A DNA stretch of 64,000 nucleotides from Aristolochia californica. Taxonomy: Eukaryota > Streptophyta > Magnoliopsida > Piperales > Aristolochiaceae. The notes under the pieces are model-generated. The model did not search any database. It had not been told where the DNA came from and saw nothing but the letters and a program-made list of their open reading frames with translations. This document shows, piece by piece, positions 11,301-26,300 of the stretch; the first letter of the stretch is position 1, and the number at the start of each line of letters is the position of its first letter. The DNA lies in assembly GCA_029961685.1 (NCBI GenBank), contig JARWKL010000005.1, forward strand, positions 3,788,501 through 3,852,500, written 5' to 3'. Position numbers and translations under genes: made by a program.

Positions 11301-14300
11301 GTGGAGGGGAGAAAAGAGGGGAGGTAGAAAGAGAAGAGAAGCAGGCTCAGCCTCCCTTGCTCTGCGACGGAGGTCAAGAGGGAGAGGAGAGGGAGGAAGG
11401 CCGACCGGAGGGGGGGGAATCTGGCCGAAGGATCGAGGGGGGAGGGGGGGGAAGGAGCAACGCGCGCTTCAATCGTTTGATTCGCAAAACAGGTTGGAAT
11501 CCAAATTACCCGTTTTTTGTCTAAGCGAATGACTTGACGTGATTCACTTGAAGTGTAATTCATTGTACACTTGAAGTGGATAATGGAATACTCGGCAGGC
11601 TTCGTCTCCCCACATCGGCTTGAGAAGATGTTGGAGCTATGTTGGGAATTCTCCAAGTACTATAATGGCCTCTTTTGCTACTCAAACGAGGATATTCGCA
11701 GAATCTCTTGGCCATGATTGTCCTATCTTGGAACGTTGGGGGAATCAACTCGCCCTCTCAGCGAGACTCCATCAGAGCAACTCTTTTTTATTGTAAGCCT
11801 GATATTGTAATACTTACAAAAACAAAGCTGCAATGTTTTGATATCTCTATGGCCCGTAGTCTATGGTTTAATTCGGACCCCGAGTGGGCTGTGATCGATG
11901 CGGTTGGACACTCTGGTGGCATTCTTGTCATCTGGAACCCAAACTCAGTTGGGGCCGTATCCACTTATCTGGGCCGCTTCTCCCTCTGCATTCGCTTCCG
12001 GGACAGATCTCTAGGATCTGAATGGATTTTAGCGGGGATTTACGGGGCTTCGGGGAATGGCGATCAATCCATTTTCTGGGATGAAATTTTCAAAAGTTTA
12101 ACAATGGAGTGTCCCCTGGCTTCTGGCTGGGGATTTCAATGCCATCCTCCGTTGTTCCGAAAAAAAAAACCCTTGCAAAAAGAATCACCCCCACAATAAG
12201 AGCTTTCTCAGACCTAATTAGTTGTCTAGAGTTCCTTGAAATTCCCCTAGCAGGAAAACAATTTACTTGGTCCAATGGCCAAAATCCCCCCATCTGCTTC
12301 TCTTCCCACATACTGTTGGTCAGGTCCTCAACAAAATCAGCTCTGACCATTGGCCTATCCTTATAAACACTCATCCCCCAAAATGGGGATTTTCTCCATT
12401 CCAATTCGAAAACTCCTGGCTTTTGGTGGACTCCTTTGTCCCGAATCTGAAGAAATGGTGGGAAGACCTACCACATCACCCAAATCCAGGGTGGAAGTTC
12501 CATGTAAAAGTCAGAGCTCTCAAATCAGTTATAAGGCCCTGGGCTCGCAACCTCTCTGCTATTGTTGCATCTGCAAAAACCTCCATCCGTCAACGCCTCT
12601 CTGAGTTGGATCTTCAGGAGGAGCAAAGGTCTCTCACTTCTCCCGAACTCATTTGTAAAAATAACCTGAACTCTGATCTCTCTAAAATGCTCACAAGTGA
12701 AAGTATTCACAGGAAGCAACGTGCCAGATTCCGCTGGTTGTCTGATGGGGATGGCAACACGAAGTTTTTTCATGTCATTGCCTCTGGTCGTAGCAAAACT
12801 AACCGTATATCTTGCCTTCTCATCAATGGCAAGGAATGTACGGCTAGTGTCTCCATTGCTAATGAGTTTGTGAAAGTTTTTTAGGTCTTTACACACAGGA
12901 GAATTTCAACTGCCCTATCCTGGACCAGATCAAATTCTATAGGATCTCTGCATCTGATGCTGCACAGTTGGAAAAACCTTTCTCCCCAGATGAAATTGAT
13001 GAAGCCGCCCTCGGAATGCCAAGGGATAGAGCCCCTGGTCCGGATGGCTTCAATGGAGAATTTTACCGTCAGTCTTGGGACATTATCAAAAGCGATGTGC
13101 ACGATTTTGTCAATAACTTTCATCAAGTAGGTATCACCTACAAATCCATTGGTGCCTCCTTCATTGCTCTTGTCCCAAAAAAATCCATCTCTACTCTGGC
13201 CCAAGATTATAGACCCATTAGTCTCACCACAAGCTCCTACAAAATCCTAGCCCGTATTCTGGCCAAGTGCTTTAAGTCTGTTCTCCCCAGTGTTATCAGT
13301 CCTTGTCAAAGTGCTTTTATTGCTGGCCAAAACATCCTAGACTCGTCTATGGCAGCGCATGTAATCCTTCACTCTTTCAAAAAATCGAACAATCCACGAA
13401 TGGTAATTAAGCTTGATTTCGAAAAGGCTTTTGACAGGGTCAATTGGAAGTTGGTTGACCTCATCCTTGGCGAGATGGGCTTTCCCAACCATTGGAGATT
13501 CTAGATGAGAAGCTGTATTTCTAATGCCTCCTACTTTGTCCTTGTAAATGGCAAACCTTGCGGATATTTTTAAGGGTTCTAGGGGAATCAGGCAGGGGGA
13601 TCCTCTATCCCCCTTTCTGTTCACTCTCATTGGTGAGCATTTGGCCGCCATGGTCCGTCTGGCTAAAACGACAAGTTTGCTAAAATCTATTTTCCCAGAC
13701 CTTGCACTTGATGTTAGCCTCCTTCAATATGTGGATGACACAATTCTTTTCTATGATGGTTCCATCAGCCAAATTCACAATTTAAGTGCCCTGCTTAGTT
13801 TATTTGAAATCTCATCTAGGTAACAAATCAGCTGGGGGAAATCATCTATCTCGGGTTACAACATTGAGCCTGGTTTACATAGTTCAATGGCAAGATATCT
13901 TGGTTGCAACATTGAATCATCTGTTGGATCTTATCTAGGGTTCCCCTTGACCCCCCCCCCCCCCCCCCCCACCCCTCAGGCTTCTAGGCACCCTGTCATC
14001 AAGCGCTTGGAAGGGTGGCTTGCCTCCTGGCGGGGAAAACTCCTTTCAAAAGCAGGTAAACTAGTTCTAATCAAACCTTGTCTGCAGGGAATTCCCAACT
14101 ATTTTTTATCTATGTTCCACTGCCCAGCTTCAGTCAAAAACAGAATTGAGGTTCTAAAGAGACGATTCCTTTGGGTGGCCCAAACGGGGAAAAAAATACC
14201 ATCTCGTTAAATGGAAGGAAGTGTGCAAACCAAAAGCCACGGGTGGGCTGGGTATCCAGGATATCACCACCACAAACTCTGCTCTTCTCCTCAAATAGAT

Positions 14301-17300
14301 CTGGAAATTCAATATGCAACCTGCTTTAATTTGGAGAACCTTCGTTGCGGAAAAAGCACATTTCCACTCTGGTTGGTGGACGGAGGGGGGGCGAGTTTAC
14401 TCACTCTCACCTGCCTGGAAAAAAAAATTGTTACTCCTCCCCAAATTCAAAATTGCAGTAAAATGTTACATTGGAAATGGAGCTTCAACAAAATTCTGGA
14501 ATGATTGGAGGTCTAGCCAATCCCCCCTCAAAAATAGATTCCAAGAAATCTCTGGCCTCTCAGGTAACTTGGAGGTCTTTATCTCTGACATCTGGTTAGA
14601 TAATAGGGACTGGAACTTAAACCTTAGAAGGGGCCTCTCAGATCCTGAAGGTCTTCTTGCCTCTGAACTCCTTCACAGCCTCCCAATCAGAAAGCCAAAT
14701 AACTCAGGTGACACTTTAATATGGACTCCATGTCCAAAAGGATCTTTCTCCACATCCTCTACATACAAATTCCTAAGCAACTACTCCACAGCACACCCAA
14801 AGCACCCTGCGAACTATGCATGGGACCTCCTTGCCACTCCACGTGCCAAATTCTTCATCTGGACTGCATGCAAGAAAAAAATCTAACTTCTGATTCCTCA
14901 AGCTGTCGGGCCACCCATATCCTGGACCCTCTCTACCCCTTCTGTAAAAATGCCCCAGAAACGGCAACCCACATTCTCCTATCATGCCAGTTTGCCCATC
15001 TGGTCTGGACATCCCTTCTAAATAAAATTGGCCTCCAATACTATGCCTCGGGAAACTCAACAGACACTGTCCTCTCACTCATTGACTCCAAACTCCCAAA
15101 GACAGGCAAAATGATTATATCTTGTTGTATTGGTCATATCATTTGGGCACTCTGGAAAGAACGTAACAGGAGGAAATTCAAATTCAAAACCTCTTCTTTT
15201 GAGGTTCTGACAGAGCAAATCACTAGCCAAGTATCTATTTGGCTCCTAAATAAAAAAGAATTCAGAAACTTCAGTGATTCAAACTCCAGGGGAAATTGGC
15301 AGACAATCGCTAGTCTATCTCTGACTTCTCCCCCCCAACCATGGCTATATGGGTCCTCCCTCCTCCTGGGCATATAAAGCTCAACTTTGATGGAAGTGTT
15401 ATCGGTTGTCCGGGTCCAACAGGGTTCGGTGGTGTTATCCACAATGCAACTGGTGACCTCCTCTTCTCTTATGCAAGCCCCCTTGACAACTCCGATTCTA
15501 CCACAGCAAAACTTTCAGGACTGCTGCACGGGCTGAAAATTTTCTCTAGCCACCTCCCTGGTCCTCTTTGTATTGAAGGCGACTCAAAAGTAGTTATCAA
15601 TTGGTACGCAAACTCCGTCAGACCCCCATGGAGACATTGGGATATGTTCAACGAAATATGTAATTTATTTCCCATTTAAGCTGTAAATGGAATCACATTC
15701 CCCGCATTGCTAATCATCTGGCAGACAACCAGGCCAAGGCTGGCATTTCTCTCCAACACTTTATTGTGGAGTCAGGCCCCTGGACCTAGGTTTGTAATTT
15801 TTCTTCTCCTTTTTATCAATATACACATCATTCATCAAAAAATAAAAATAAAAAATTATACCAAATCAACTGGTCAAAAGAAGAATAAGATGCCTGTTTC
15901 AAAACATCAATTTATTAGTTTTGACATTGGAGACAAATATAAGAACAATATAACATGCAACATTGTTTCTTATGGATACAAGCCATCTTTTACTTGGAAG
16001 ACCATGGTAGCATGATAGAAAGACAATAGGAAATGGCAAGAGAAACACTTACTCCTTGCTTATCAACTAGGAGAAAACTTCCCCAATTGCCAGCTACAGG
16101 CCAAAGGAATGAAAAGTCTAAACCTATTCTATGCCTCTCTCAAACAGACTTTGAGAAGGAAATTAACAAAGAAAAGATAATTATTGGTCATGTTTCCACT
16201 AGCCAGCACAAAGGACGACAAGCTGAAATGGAGTTATCGAATAGATATATATTAAACATCAAACATCGATCACCATATTATAGTGCATGAAGTTGACATG
16301 AAGAACTCGAGCTCAAGTTCTTTCCAAGAGAGGGTGAATGATGTAGTACATGGCTCAAATGTAACAGAAGAAAGCCATACAAAACAATTGAAAATATACA
16401 AAAGAAGGAAGAAGAAAAGGAAAAAAGAAGACTAAAATACAGCTATTTATATAAAAGTTTAGTTTTAGGAAACTACTAAGTTTGATTACTTTTTATTTAG
16501 GGCAAGTCAACATGTTTGTTAGTACTTTTAGTACTTTGTTGGTTTGCCTTCAATCCAATAAGAAAAGTTTCATTTGAGAAACTATTTAGTTAGAAAGTCT
16601 CCTTCACTAGTAGTCAACTCAGGAAAGTTAGAGCAAGAGGTAACGATCCTGGAGGTAATGATCTACACCTTCTTATTGCACTCAGGAAGGGTGTCAGGAA
16701 AGGTACCCGATATCCTTTATCTCATTGTGTCTTTTTGTTCCTTATATGACTCCTATAAAAAGTTTGTTTTGTCCATCTCTAACTGCACTATCCCTTCTTC
16801 AGAGCAGGAGGTTCTCTCGTCTCCTCATTGGAAGCAAGTTATGGATGTTGAAATGGAGGCTTTGATAGATCGGGGCACTGGGCAACTATGTGATTTGCCA
16901 TCAAGAGCCAAGGTTCTTGGTTACCACTGGGTTTATACTCTCAAGTATAATGTGGACGGTTCTATTGACTGATATAAAGCTCGATTCATTGCAAAGGGGT
17001 ATGTAAAGCTCGGTCGTTCATCGTCTATTCGTATTTTGATCTCAGTTGCAGTGAATCAAGGGTGGTCTCTATGTCGGGTGGACATTAAAAGTGTCTTCTT
17101 ATATAGTGATCTGGAAGAAGAGGTGTATATGAAGCAACCTCCGGAATATGTAGCTCAATGGGGGACACATAGAGTATGCAAAGTCAAGAAGCTGATTTAT
17201 GGGTAGAAACGGAGTCCGCGTGCTTGGTTGAAAAATTCAGCCCAAGTTGTGATGTTTATGGGATTCTCGAGGAGTCAATGTGATTACCCCTTGTTTATGA

Positions 17301-20300
17301 TGAATAGGTCCTTTGGAATTGTGGTGCTATTTCTTTATGTAGATGATATTATATTATCTGGGAGTGATATTTTCAAATTCAAGATTTGGGAGCATTGAAA
17401 TATTTTTTGTGCATTGAAGTGGCGAAAAGTAAAAGAGTTATAATGACACAACGTAAATATATAACAGATATGCTTCAAGAGTACGGTTTGTTGGGATCCA
17501 AGCCATTTGATACCCCAAAGGAAGTGGGACATAATCTTCATGATCAAAGTACTGAATTAAGTGACATAACACAGTATTGGGGGTTAGTAGGCAAGTTAAT
17601 TTATGCAACAGTTACTAGACCTGAGATTTCTTTGCAACAAGTGTAGTGAGTTATGGAGTGTCCTCGCAAAATACACTTAGAAGTTGCACAAAGATTTTTG
17701 AGATATTTGAAATGGGCACCAGGAAAGGGACTTTTCTTTAGGCCTAACAATCATATGATGTTTCTAGAAAGCATGGCTTGAACAGCAAAAATTGAGTCCC
17801 AATAAGGTGCTTCAAGAGCAGAACAGCCAAAAGCCTCTTGGAGTGAGGATTAAATCTGGATTTGTAATACAGCCAGAAGACAGGATCTCTTTAAAGTTCG
17901 CAATACAGATAAAAGCCATCACGAGTGTCTTTCCTAAACTTCTGTCCTAAAGAGTAAACTGCAGCATCCAGTTAAAAAGTAAAAATAAAAAATAAGTGCC
18001 TGACCAGCATATGGAGCTTGGTCGCACAACCCCCTCCTCCCAATAGGTGATTTAAAAACCCAGGGCTATCTAGCGTAGGGAGTGATCCAAATTAATGAAC
18101 GCTCCTTCCTTCTTGCGCTCTCTAGCCCAATTGGAATCAAGGTTCTCCGACTCAGCCACCCAGAAATCCAAGTCGAATTGCCCTGAATCGGGTCAGGTTA
18201 CCTAAGTTCAAGGCTAGACTCAGGACAATTGAGGGGGATCGCCCAAAATAGAAGGGGAAATTCCACCTTCGACTGAACTCACCTTCCTCCAAAGGCAAGT
18301 CAACTTGCTGAGTTGTACAACAAAGATTGGAAATGCCAGTTCAGTTGAAGTAGAAATTAGAGCACTTCTGCCCATGCATTGTTGGGGGAAATCCCCCCAT
18401 TGTTATCTCATGGATTATAGAAAATTGCTCCCCCATAGAGATTTTTTTTTTCTTCAAACTTCATAAAGAGAGGAAAAAGAGTACAGACATTACATGGCAG
18501 AAGTCGGATGTTTCAAGCCAGCCCTCAAAGTAGCAAAGAAAAATTAAAATAAAGATAGATAAAAGTCAAGAGAGGAAAAATTACTAAATAGTGCCTCGAG
18601 AGAGAGAGAGAGGTACTTACCGAAGAAGATATCTTTTGAGAAGTGCCACACACCTCGCAACAACTGCTGGGCTGGTGCAAACAAAAAGTAAGTATTAGAA
18701 ATTGGCAGACTTCTTGTTTGGTATTATAAAATAATGGCAAAACTAGAAAATAAAGACATAAAAAAAATACAGGGCAATTACTGAATGGCTACATATATTA
18801 GCAGCAACCAAAATTCAAGCACTTTTAAATAAGAAAAACACGGAATATGTACACGAGTGGTTTAAAACATAGATCAGTAAAAATACCTTAACATTTCTTT
18901 GTCTCTCAATTATTGGTCTTTTTAAGTGTAATAAGACATCATTTCCAAAATAACGAAATAAATGGAGCTCAAAATATGATTGCCTATGGTCAAACCCTAC
19001 ACATTATAGACATTGGCCTCCTTGCTAATCGCCTCAGGGCGGTTCTCCCTATAGCCATGCATCATGGCCAGAATGTTTTTATCAAGGGAAGGAACATATT
19101 AGATTCGGCCATGGCATGTCACAAGCTCATCCACCATTTTAAGGTTTCAAAGCTCCCTAAATTCATCCTCAAGCTTGATTTCGAGAAAGCTTTCGACAGA
19201 GTTAATTGGAAGTTTTTGGACATCCTCTTGGGGAAGATGGGATTTGGGAAAAAATAGCGCTTTTGGATCCAAAGTTGCATCTCCTTTGCGAGCTACTCCG
19301 TTCTCCTCAACGGAACGGTTTGCAGGTATTTTACGGGATCCAGGGGAATCAGACAGGGAGACCTCCTTTCCCCCTTGCTTTTCAATGTGGTGGTAGAATA
19401 TCTCTCCACCTTGAACTATTAGGCCAAGAACTTCGGATGGCTCCTCCCCACGACAGACTATGCAGCCTTTGATATATTGATCCTTCAGTTTGCAGATGAT
19501 ACCATTTGTTTTGGGGTTGGTACTATGGATTAGATCAGGAAGTTGCATGCTATTTTGGATTATTTGAATTGGCTTTTGGTAAGAACATCAACTGGAAGAA
19601 AACCACTCTCCTAGGCTACCACATCGACTCATCTGTGCTTCGGGGTATGGCTGACTACTTGGGATACTATTTGGAAAATTTGCCAGTTACATATCTGAGA
19701 CTCCCATTTTTTGACTCTCGGCCTTCGGCGTTGCTTTGGTCCCCCTATTAGGATTTAGACGCCCTAATTCCAAACTAACGAGAGCAATAATAATAAACGC
19801 AGAAGAAGGAAAAAACAAGCACGAATAAGACAACAAGATATATACAAGTTCGCCTCAACGTGAGACTATGTCCTGTCTTCCACCGTTGCAGTAATCCACT
19901 ATGAAAATGAAATAGTTTACAAGAAAGATCTCACACACTTACAGGTGTTGTTTTTCTCTAACCTCTCTCGGCTGCAACTGATGGTCCTCGGATAATAAAA
20001 CCCTAATAGAGGCGCCCCAAATATACAGAGGAAACTAGGGCAACCGCGATACAAGAGTAAAATTCCTAAACTGCCCTTAATGAAACAGCAGTTAATATAT
20101 CGTGGACCGGGCAAGGGCTCTGCCCCCCTTCCAACCCCCATGGCAACCTTAACGTGAAGGTCGATCCACGTACCGACTCAGCATAGGGCGTTTATTAGGC
20201 TCCACAACTTAACAATCTCCCACTTGGAGACTAATCCATCATCAATATCTCCTCTGCAACAGCAATAGCTTCTCAATCCTCAGAGAGAAGTGTTAGGAAT

Positions 20301-23300
20301 TAGATGCCCTAATTCCAAACTAACGAGGGCAATAATAATAATCGCGGAAGAAAAGAAAACACGAAAAACAAACAACAAGATAGGTTCGCCTCAAGGTGAA
20401 ACTACGTCCTGTCTTCTATCGTTGCAGTAATCCACTATAAAGATGAAATAGTTTACAAGAGAAATCGCACACACTTACAAGTGCTTTCTCTAACCTCTCT
20501 CGGGTTGCAACTCTAGCTCCTTCTTAGTGATGATGATCGTCAAGGTGATAAAACCATAAAAAGGGTGCCCCCATATATAAAGAGAAAATTAGGGCAATCG
20601 GATTATAAGTGTGAAATCCCCATATATAAAGAGAAAATCAGCATAAGACATTGATTAGGCTCCACAACTTAAAAAGAAATCCAACTGAAGTTGCACACAA
20701 CTTCAGTTTCTCAATCGTAACAGTCTTTGTCAGCATATCATCCAGATTCTGACTTCCTTGAATTTTCTCAAGTGCTAAGACTCCATCCTCCAGAGCCGAT
20801 CTGATGAAGTGATAACGCACCTATATGTGTTTTGTTCTAGCATGATTAATAAGATTCTTTGCAAAATGAATAGCACTCTGACTGTCACAATACAACACAT
20901 TCCTCCCACGCTTGAAACCTAGTTCTTCCTAGAAAGACTGCAACCATATAATCTCTTTGCAGGCTTCGGTCACAGCAACATATTATGCCTCAGTAGTGGA
21001 AAGAGCAACTATCTTCTGCAACATAGAGACCCACCTAACTGTTGTACCACCCAATGTGAATATATATCCAGTGGTACTCTTCCTACCATCAATGTCTCCA
21101 GCCATGTCAGCATCTACATAACCCTGCAATCACAAATTTGACTTTCTGAAACACAAGGATGAATCTGTAGTGCCTCTCAAATACCTGAAAATTCATTTCA
21201 CTGCTTCTGAATGTTGTTTACCCGGATTACTCATATATCTGCTCACAACTCCCACTGCATGAGCTATGTTTGGTCTAGTACACACCATAGCATTCATGAG
21301 ACTGCCAATAGCATAAGCATAAGGCACATTAGCCGTCTAGGCTCACTCCTGCTCCTTAGATAGCCTAAAGTGACTAGCCAAATGAGTACTCACTAGTTTT
21401 GCATTGCTCATGTTGAACCTACTCAACACCTTCATCACATATTCTTCTTGTGACAGTTTCAAGACATCAATATCTCTAGTAATCCTCATCCCAAGGATTT
21501 GTTTTGCAGCACCCAAACTCTTCATTGCAAACTTGTTGGACAACTTCCTTTTCAACTTACCTATGTCCAATTTGCAAGCACCTGTTTTTTTTTTTTTTTG
21601 AATCAACATGTCATCAACATATAGCAGTAGAATGATGTAGGAGTCATCAAAAAATTTCACATAACACCAATGATCCATCTGTAACCTAGAGAAACCATTA
21701 TCTTGGAGCTTGTTTAAGACCATACAAACTCTTTTGAAGTTTGCACACGATTTTTTCATTTCCTTGAGATTTGAAACCTTGTGGTTGCATCATGTAAATT
21801 TCTTCCTCCAAATCACCATGAAGAAATGTTGTCTCTACATCCAACTGCTCTAAGCGCAAGTCTTCATTTGCAACTAGTCCAAGAATTGTTCTAATAGTAG
21901 TCAATTTTACTACTGGAAAGAAAATCTCAGTGTAGTCAATGCCTTCTTTTTGTTGTAAGCCCTTTACCACCAGTTTGCCTTGTACCGTTTGCTATCATCA
22001 TGTTCGTCTTTTATTCGGTACACCTATTGATTATGCAAGGCCTTTTTCTATTTTGGTAACTCGGTCAACTGCCTTGTCTTATTGGATAACAGTGAACCCA
22101 TCTCATCCCGCATGGCCAACTCCCACTTGGTTGATTCATCAACTTGCAAGACTTCCTCATAACTCTCTGGTTCACTTTTATCAGACAACAAAATATAATT
22201 CAGTGCAAGGGAGCACCTCTATGGTGGTTTGCTAGTTCTGGCAAATCTACTAAGTTCGGCACAGGAATGTTCTGATTTACTTCTAGGGGTATATTTTCTT
22301 GGTCTTCTTGAGCACTATTCACTGTCTCAATAACTGAAAGATCTCTCAATTGAATCACTTCAGACTTATTGGCTTCATCACTTGTGGTCTCAGACTCTGT
22401 TCTCAACTTGTCTATATACAGGGCACCTTCATTGAAGATCATGTCCTTGCTCCTGATAACCTTACGACTTTGGTCATCCCAAAAGCGATAACAAAACTCG
22501 GTACCACCATAACCAATAAAGAAAGATATCTTAGATTTAGAATCAAGTTTATTTCTAACAGCAAAATCAATATGAATATAACAAACAAAACCAAAAACTT
22601 TCAAGAAAGAAAGGTTTACCTCTTTGCCGCTCCAGGCCTTTTCTGGTATTTTGCAATCCAAAGTTGTTGAGGGACCTCGGTTGATAAAAAATAGACAGCA
22701 GTGTTAATAGCCTCAAACCAGAACATCTTTGACAATCCTGAATGCAATCTCAGGCTCCTAGCACGCTCGTTCAAAGTCCTATTCGTCCTCTCTGCCACAC
22801 CATTCTGTTGAGGTTTTCCAAGAATGGTCTTCTTCATCTTGATTTCATTATCCGCACAGTACCGCTTGAAATCATCATACGTGTATTCTCCCCCATTATC
22901 TGACTACAAGCACTTCACCTTCAAATTTGTCTCATTCCCAACCACTCTCATCTCTTGCATGTATCAAAGACATCAAATTTCTTTTTAAGGAAATAAACCC
23001 ATACCTTTCTGCATGCATCATCAATAAATGTCACATAGTGGTTAAAACCAACGAGGGAAGTAACACTTGAAGGCCCCACACATCTATGTGAACTAACTCC
23101 AATTTTGTAGTCTTTTGTTCCTTTCTAGCCTTAGAAAAGCTAACCCTCTTTTGTTTGCCGAAAATACAGCCTTCACACAAACTCTTGTTTACAATTTTCA
23201 ACCCTAATAGCTTCCCTTTGGACTGAAGCACTTTCATTCCGTCCTCACAAATCAGGACCAGCAACAGCATCGGTAACTACAACCGTATCTCTGCAACTAG

Positions 23301-26300
23301 AAGTGATGTAAAGAGTTCAAGTTTTAACCCCTCGTGCAACAACCATGGCTCCCTTAGTGACTTTCTAGGCAACACCGCTAAAAGTCACATAATGATTTTC
23401 ATCATCAAGTTGCCCTATTGAGATCAGATTACGCATCAGTTTTGGTACTTGTCTCACCTTGTGAATTGTCCATACTAGCCCGTTTGACATCCTCAAACTG
23501 ACATTACCAATACCAACAATATCCAAAGGTTCTCCATCAACAAGATACACCTTCCCGTGATCTCCAGCAACATAGTTCTCCATGATCTCGTGGTGTGTCG
23601 TGGTATCAAAAGCAACTCCTAAATCTAACACCTAAGAGTTAATAGGGCTATCAACTGACAAGAGTAAAGCATATTGTACCTCTTCAGTCACCGCATTTGC
23701 AGCATCGCTTTTCTTTTCATCCTTCTTCAGTACTCTACAGTTCTTCTTTATGTGACATGACTTGCCATAATTCCAGAATTTCACATTCCTTCCGAATTTG
23801 GACTTGCTTCTACCATTCCTTGACTTCCATCTACCATTGCCCTTGTTGGGATTCCTCTCGAAGTTCCTGCCCCTAGTATCGACACTTAGGGCAGAATTAG
23901 ATGACGACGATTCGCCGGAGTCCTTTCTACAAACTTCCTCTGCAAGAATGGTATCCCGAACATCATTAAAAATTAACTTCTCGTTGCTGACAGAATTGCT
24001 GGCCGCAGCCCTCATAGGCTCCCAACAATTTGGTAGAAACGCTGAAAGAATTAAAGCACGAACCTCATCATCAAATTTAATTTGAATGGAGGTCAATTGA
24101 TTTACAATCGTGCTAAACTCATTCAAATGTGATACCACATGTATTTTTATTCATCTTTAAATTGAAGAGTTTGTTCATGAGATGTACCTTATTATTTGCG
24201 AAAGGCTTTTTTTTTTAAAGGGATGTATATATTAACAAAGAGAATTACAAAAAACCAAGGAGCATATCCCTAACAACAAGATATTGAAAGGTTGCTCCCG
24301 ATTTGGCGAGCACATCTGTTGTCGAATTAGCAGATCAAGGAATGTGAGACCAATTACTTTTGTGGAAGGCTTCTCATACATATCCGACAGAATCTTCATC
24401 ATCCCCGTTGTGGTTTTCTCCGATGCCACGTTGTGAGCAACGTTTTCTCCGATGTGGTTTTCTCCGATGCCACGTTGTGAGAAACGTTCTTCGACAGTGT
24501 TAACTGGACTACTCCCAACACCTATCTATCGAGGAGATTCTACTCATCATCTTTCATACCTTCTGGTCTCATATCCAGAAGTAGTGCGTGCAACTTTTTA
24601 CTGTAAAGATAATCTTCAATCTCCATCCTCCATAACGCAAAATCCATATCATCAAACTTGTTGATTCCAAGTGTCGATCCTTCTCCGCCAGCCATTGCTC
24701 TCAATCACGAACCAAAGCTTTGATACCATTTGTTAGGAATTAGATGCCCTAATTCCAAACTAAAGAGAGCAATAATAATAATCACGGAAGAATAAAAAAA
24801 AGCAAGCACGAAAAATACAACAAGATTTATACAGGTTTGCCTCTAGGTGAGACTACGTCCCATCTTCCGCCGTTGCAGTAATTCACTATGAAGATAAAAT
24901 AGTTTACAAGAGAGATCGCACACACTTACAAGTATTGTTTTTCTCTAACCTCTCTCGGCCGCAACTGATGCTCCTCGGATGATAAAACCCTAATAGCAGC
25001 GCCCCAAATATAAAGAGGAAACTAGGGCAACCGCGATACAAGAGTAAAATTTCCAAACTACCCTTAACAGCAATCAATATATCGTGGACTGAGTGGGGGC
25101 TTCGCCCCCACACCCCCGGTAAGGGGGCTCCCCGCCCCCCTTCCAACCCCCACGGCGACCTTACCGCAAAGGTCGATCCGTGTACCGACACAGCATATGG
25201 CATTGATTAGGTTCCACAACTTAACACCCCCTGATTGAGAAATTTGAGAAGAGAGTAGCTACTTAGAGGGATAAGCTTCTATCTACAACGGGGCGTCTCA
25301 CTCTCCTCAAGCCTTGTTTGGCAGGGTTGCCAAACTATCTGCTATCATTCATGCACTGTTTGGCCTCCGTTTGCTTCAAGATTGATGCCACCCGTCGGCA
25401 CTTTCTCTGTAAAGGATCAAAAGACACCTTTAGATATCATTTGTTGAGTTTGAGGGATATTTGCATGCCCCGTAATAGGGGTGGATTAGGCATCCGGTCT
25501 ACAAAGGAAATGAACATAGTCCTTATGCTCAAATGGACTTGGAACTTCAACGTCAAGCATAACAGCCTATGGAGAGATATGGTCAAGTTCTACCTTCAAT
25601 TTTCGGGTGGCGCCACTGGCCTCCTATCCCCGATATGGAAATTAGTTCAAAAGCTCCTCCCAGTATTCAGATATGCAACTTACTTTTACACAGGCAATAG
25701 AATGACCCTCCTTCTGGTCGAATGAATGATGCGGTCCCCCGCCCCCTCTCTGAGGACTTCTCGAGGCTCTCTAGGGTGGTCAGGAACCTCTCTTACTCAG
25801 GGGCTGATTCTTGGAGGGAACATTCGCGGAGTCTCCCATTTTTCCAGGGACTAAATGATGAGAAAACTTCGGATTTTTGCTCTCTACTCTCCAAACTCAC
25901 TAGCACTATTATCTGTGAGCATGCAGTTGATAAATTGACATGGTTGCACAGTATTAATGGCCGATTCACAGTTGCTTCCGCCTACTTTCATATCAGAAAG
26001 CAAAGACTACAGTATGCATGAACGCAAGGCAAACCATGCATTGAAGCTCTCAGTGCTTAGTAAAATCAAATTTTTCGTGTGGACAGCCATCAGGGAACAA
26101 ATCCTCACCTCTGACAACCTCCATAAAAGATGCTACATAGCCCCTGATCGTACATGTCCCCTTTGTGGTGTGTGCGATGAGACAGCTCAGCATGTTCTCT
26201 TACATTGTGGGTTTTCTTGGCAAGTCTGGATGAAGATTGGACTCCAAATGGGGCTACACCAGGACCTCTTCAACACCTATGAGATGGTTATGGGGATCCG

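Larger units (their letters stand above)
19746..25226 (-). mobile_element. Copia LTR retrotransposon with CCCCC target duplication and an extra LTR
   Basis: Outer LTRs are 19,746-20,214 and 24,731-25,226; on the minus strand they begin TGTTAAGTTGTGG and end TCCTAACA. CCCCC flanks both sides (19,741-19,745 and 25,227-25,231). A methionine-tRNA primer site (TGGTATCAAAGC, 24,717-24,728) lies inside the 5' LTR and a purine tract (20,215-20,229) inside the 3' LTR. Minus-strand coding remnants in order are: gag with a damaged zinc knuckle (about 23,632-24,138), a protease-region piece (about 23,365-23,631), integrase (22,616-23,270), RT (21,343-21,970, LLLYVDDML) and RNase H (about 20,640-21,130). 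A third, shortened LTR lies at 20,291-20,672. A LINE 3' end interrupts gag. Stops and shifts make it inactive. Confidence 0.87.

Noticed and set aside
11120..11656. Long open frames on both strands in the GC/GA-rich stretch
   Set aside because: Low-complexity serine/proline or glycine/arginine sequence with no domain. GC- and purine-rich DNA lacks stop codons by composition.
15341..15679. Stand-alone RNase H gene
   Set aside because: It is the C-terminal domain of the adjoining broken LINE ORF2, followed by its A-rich tail.
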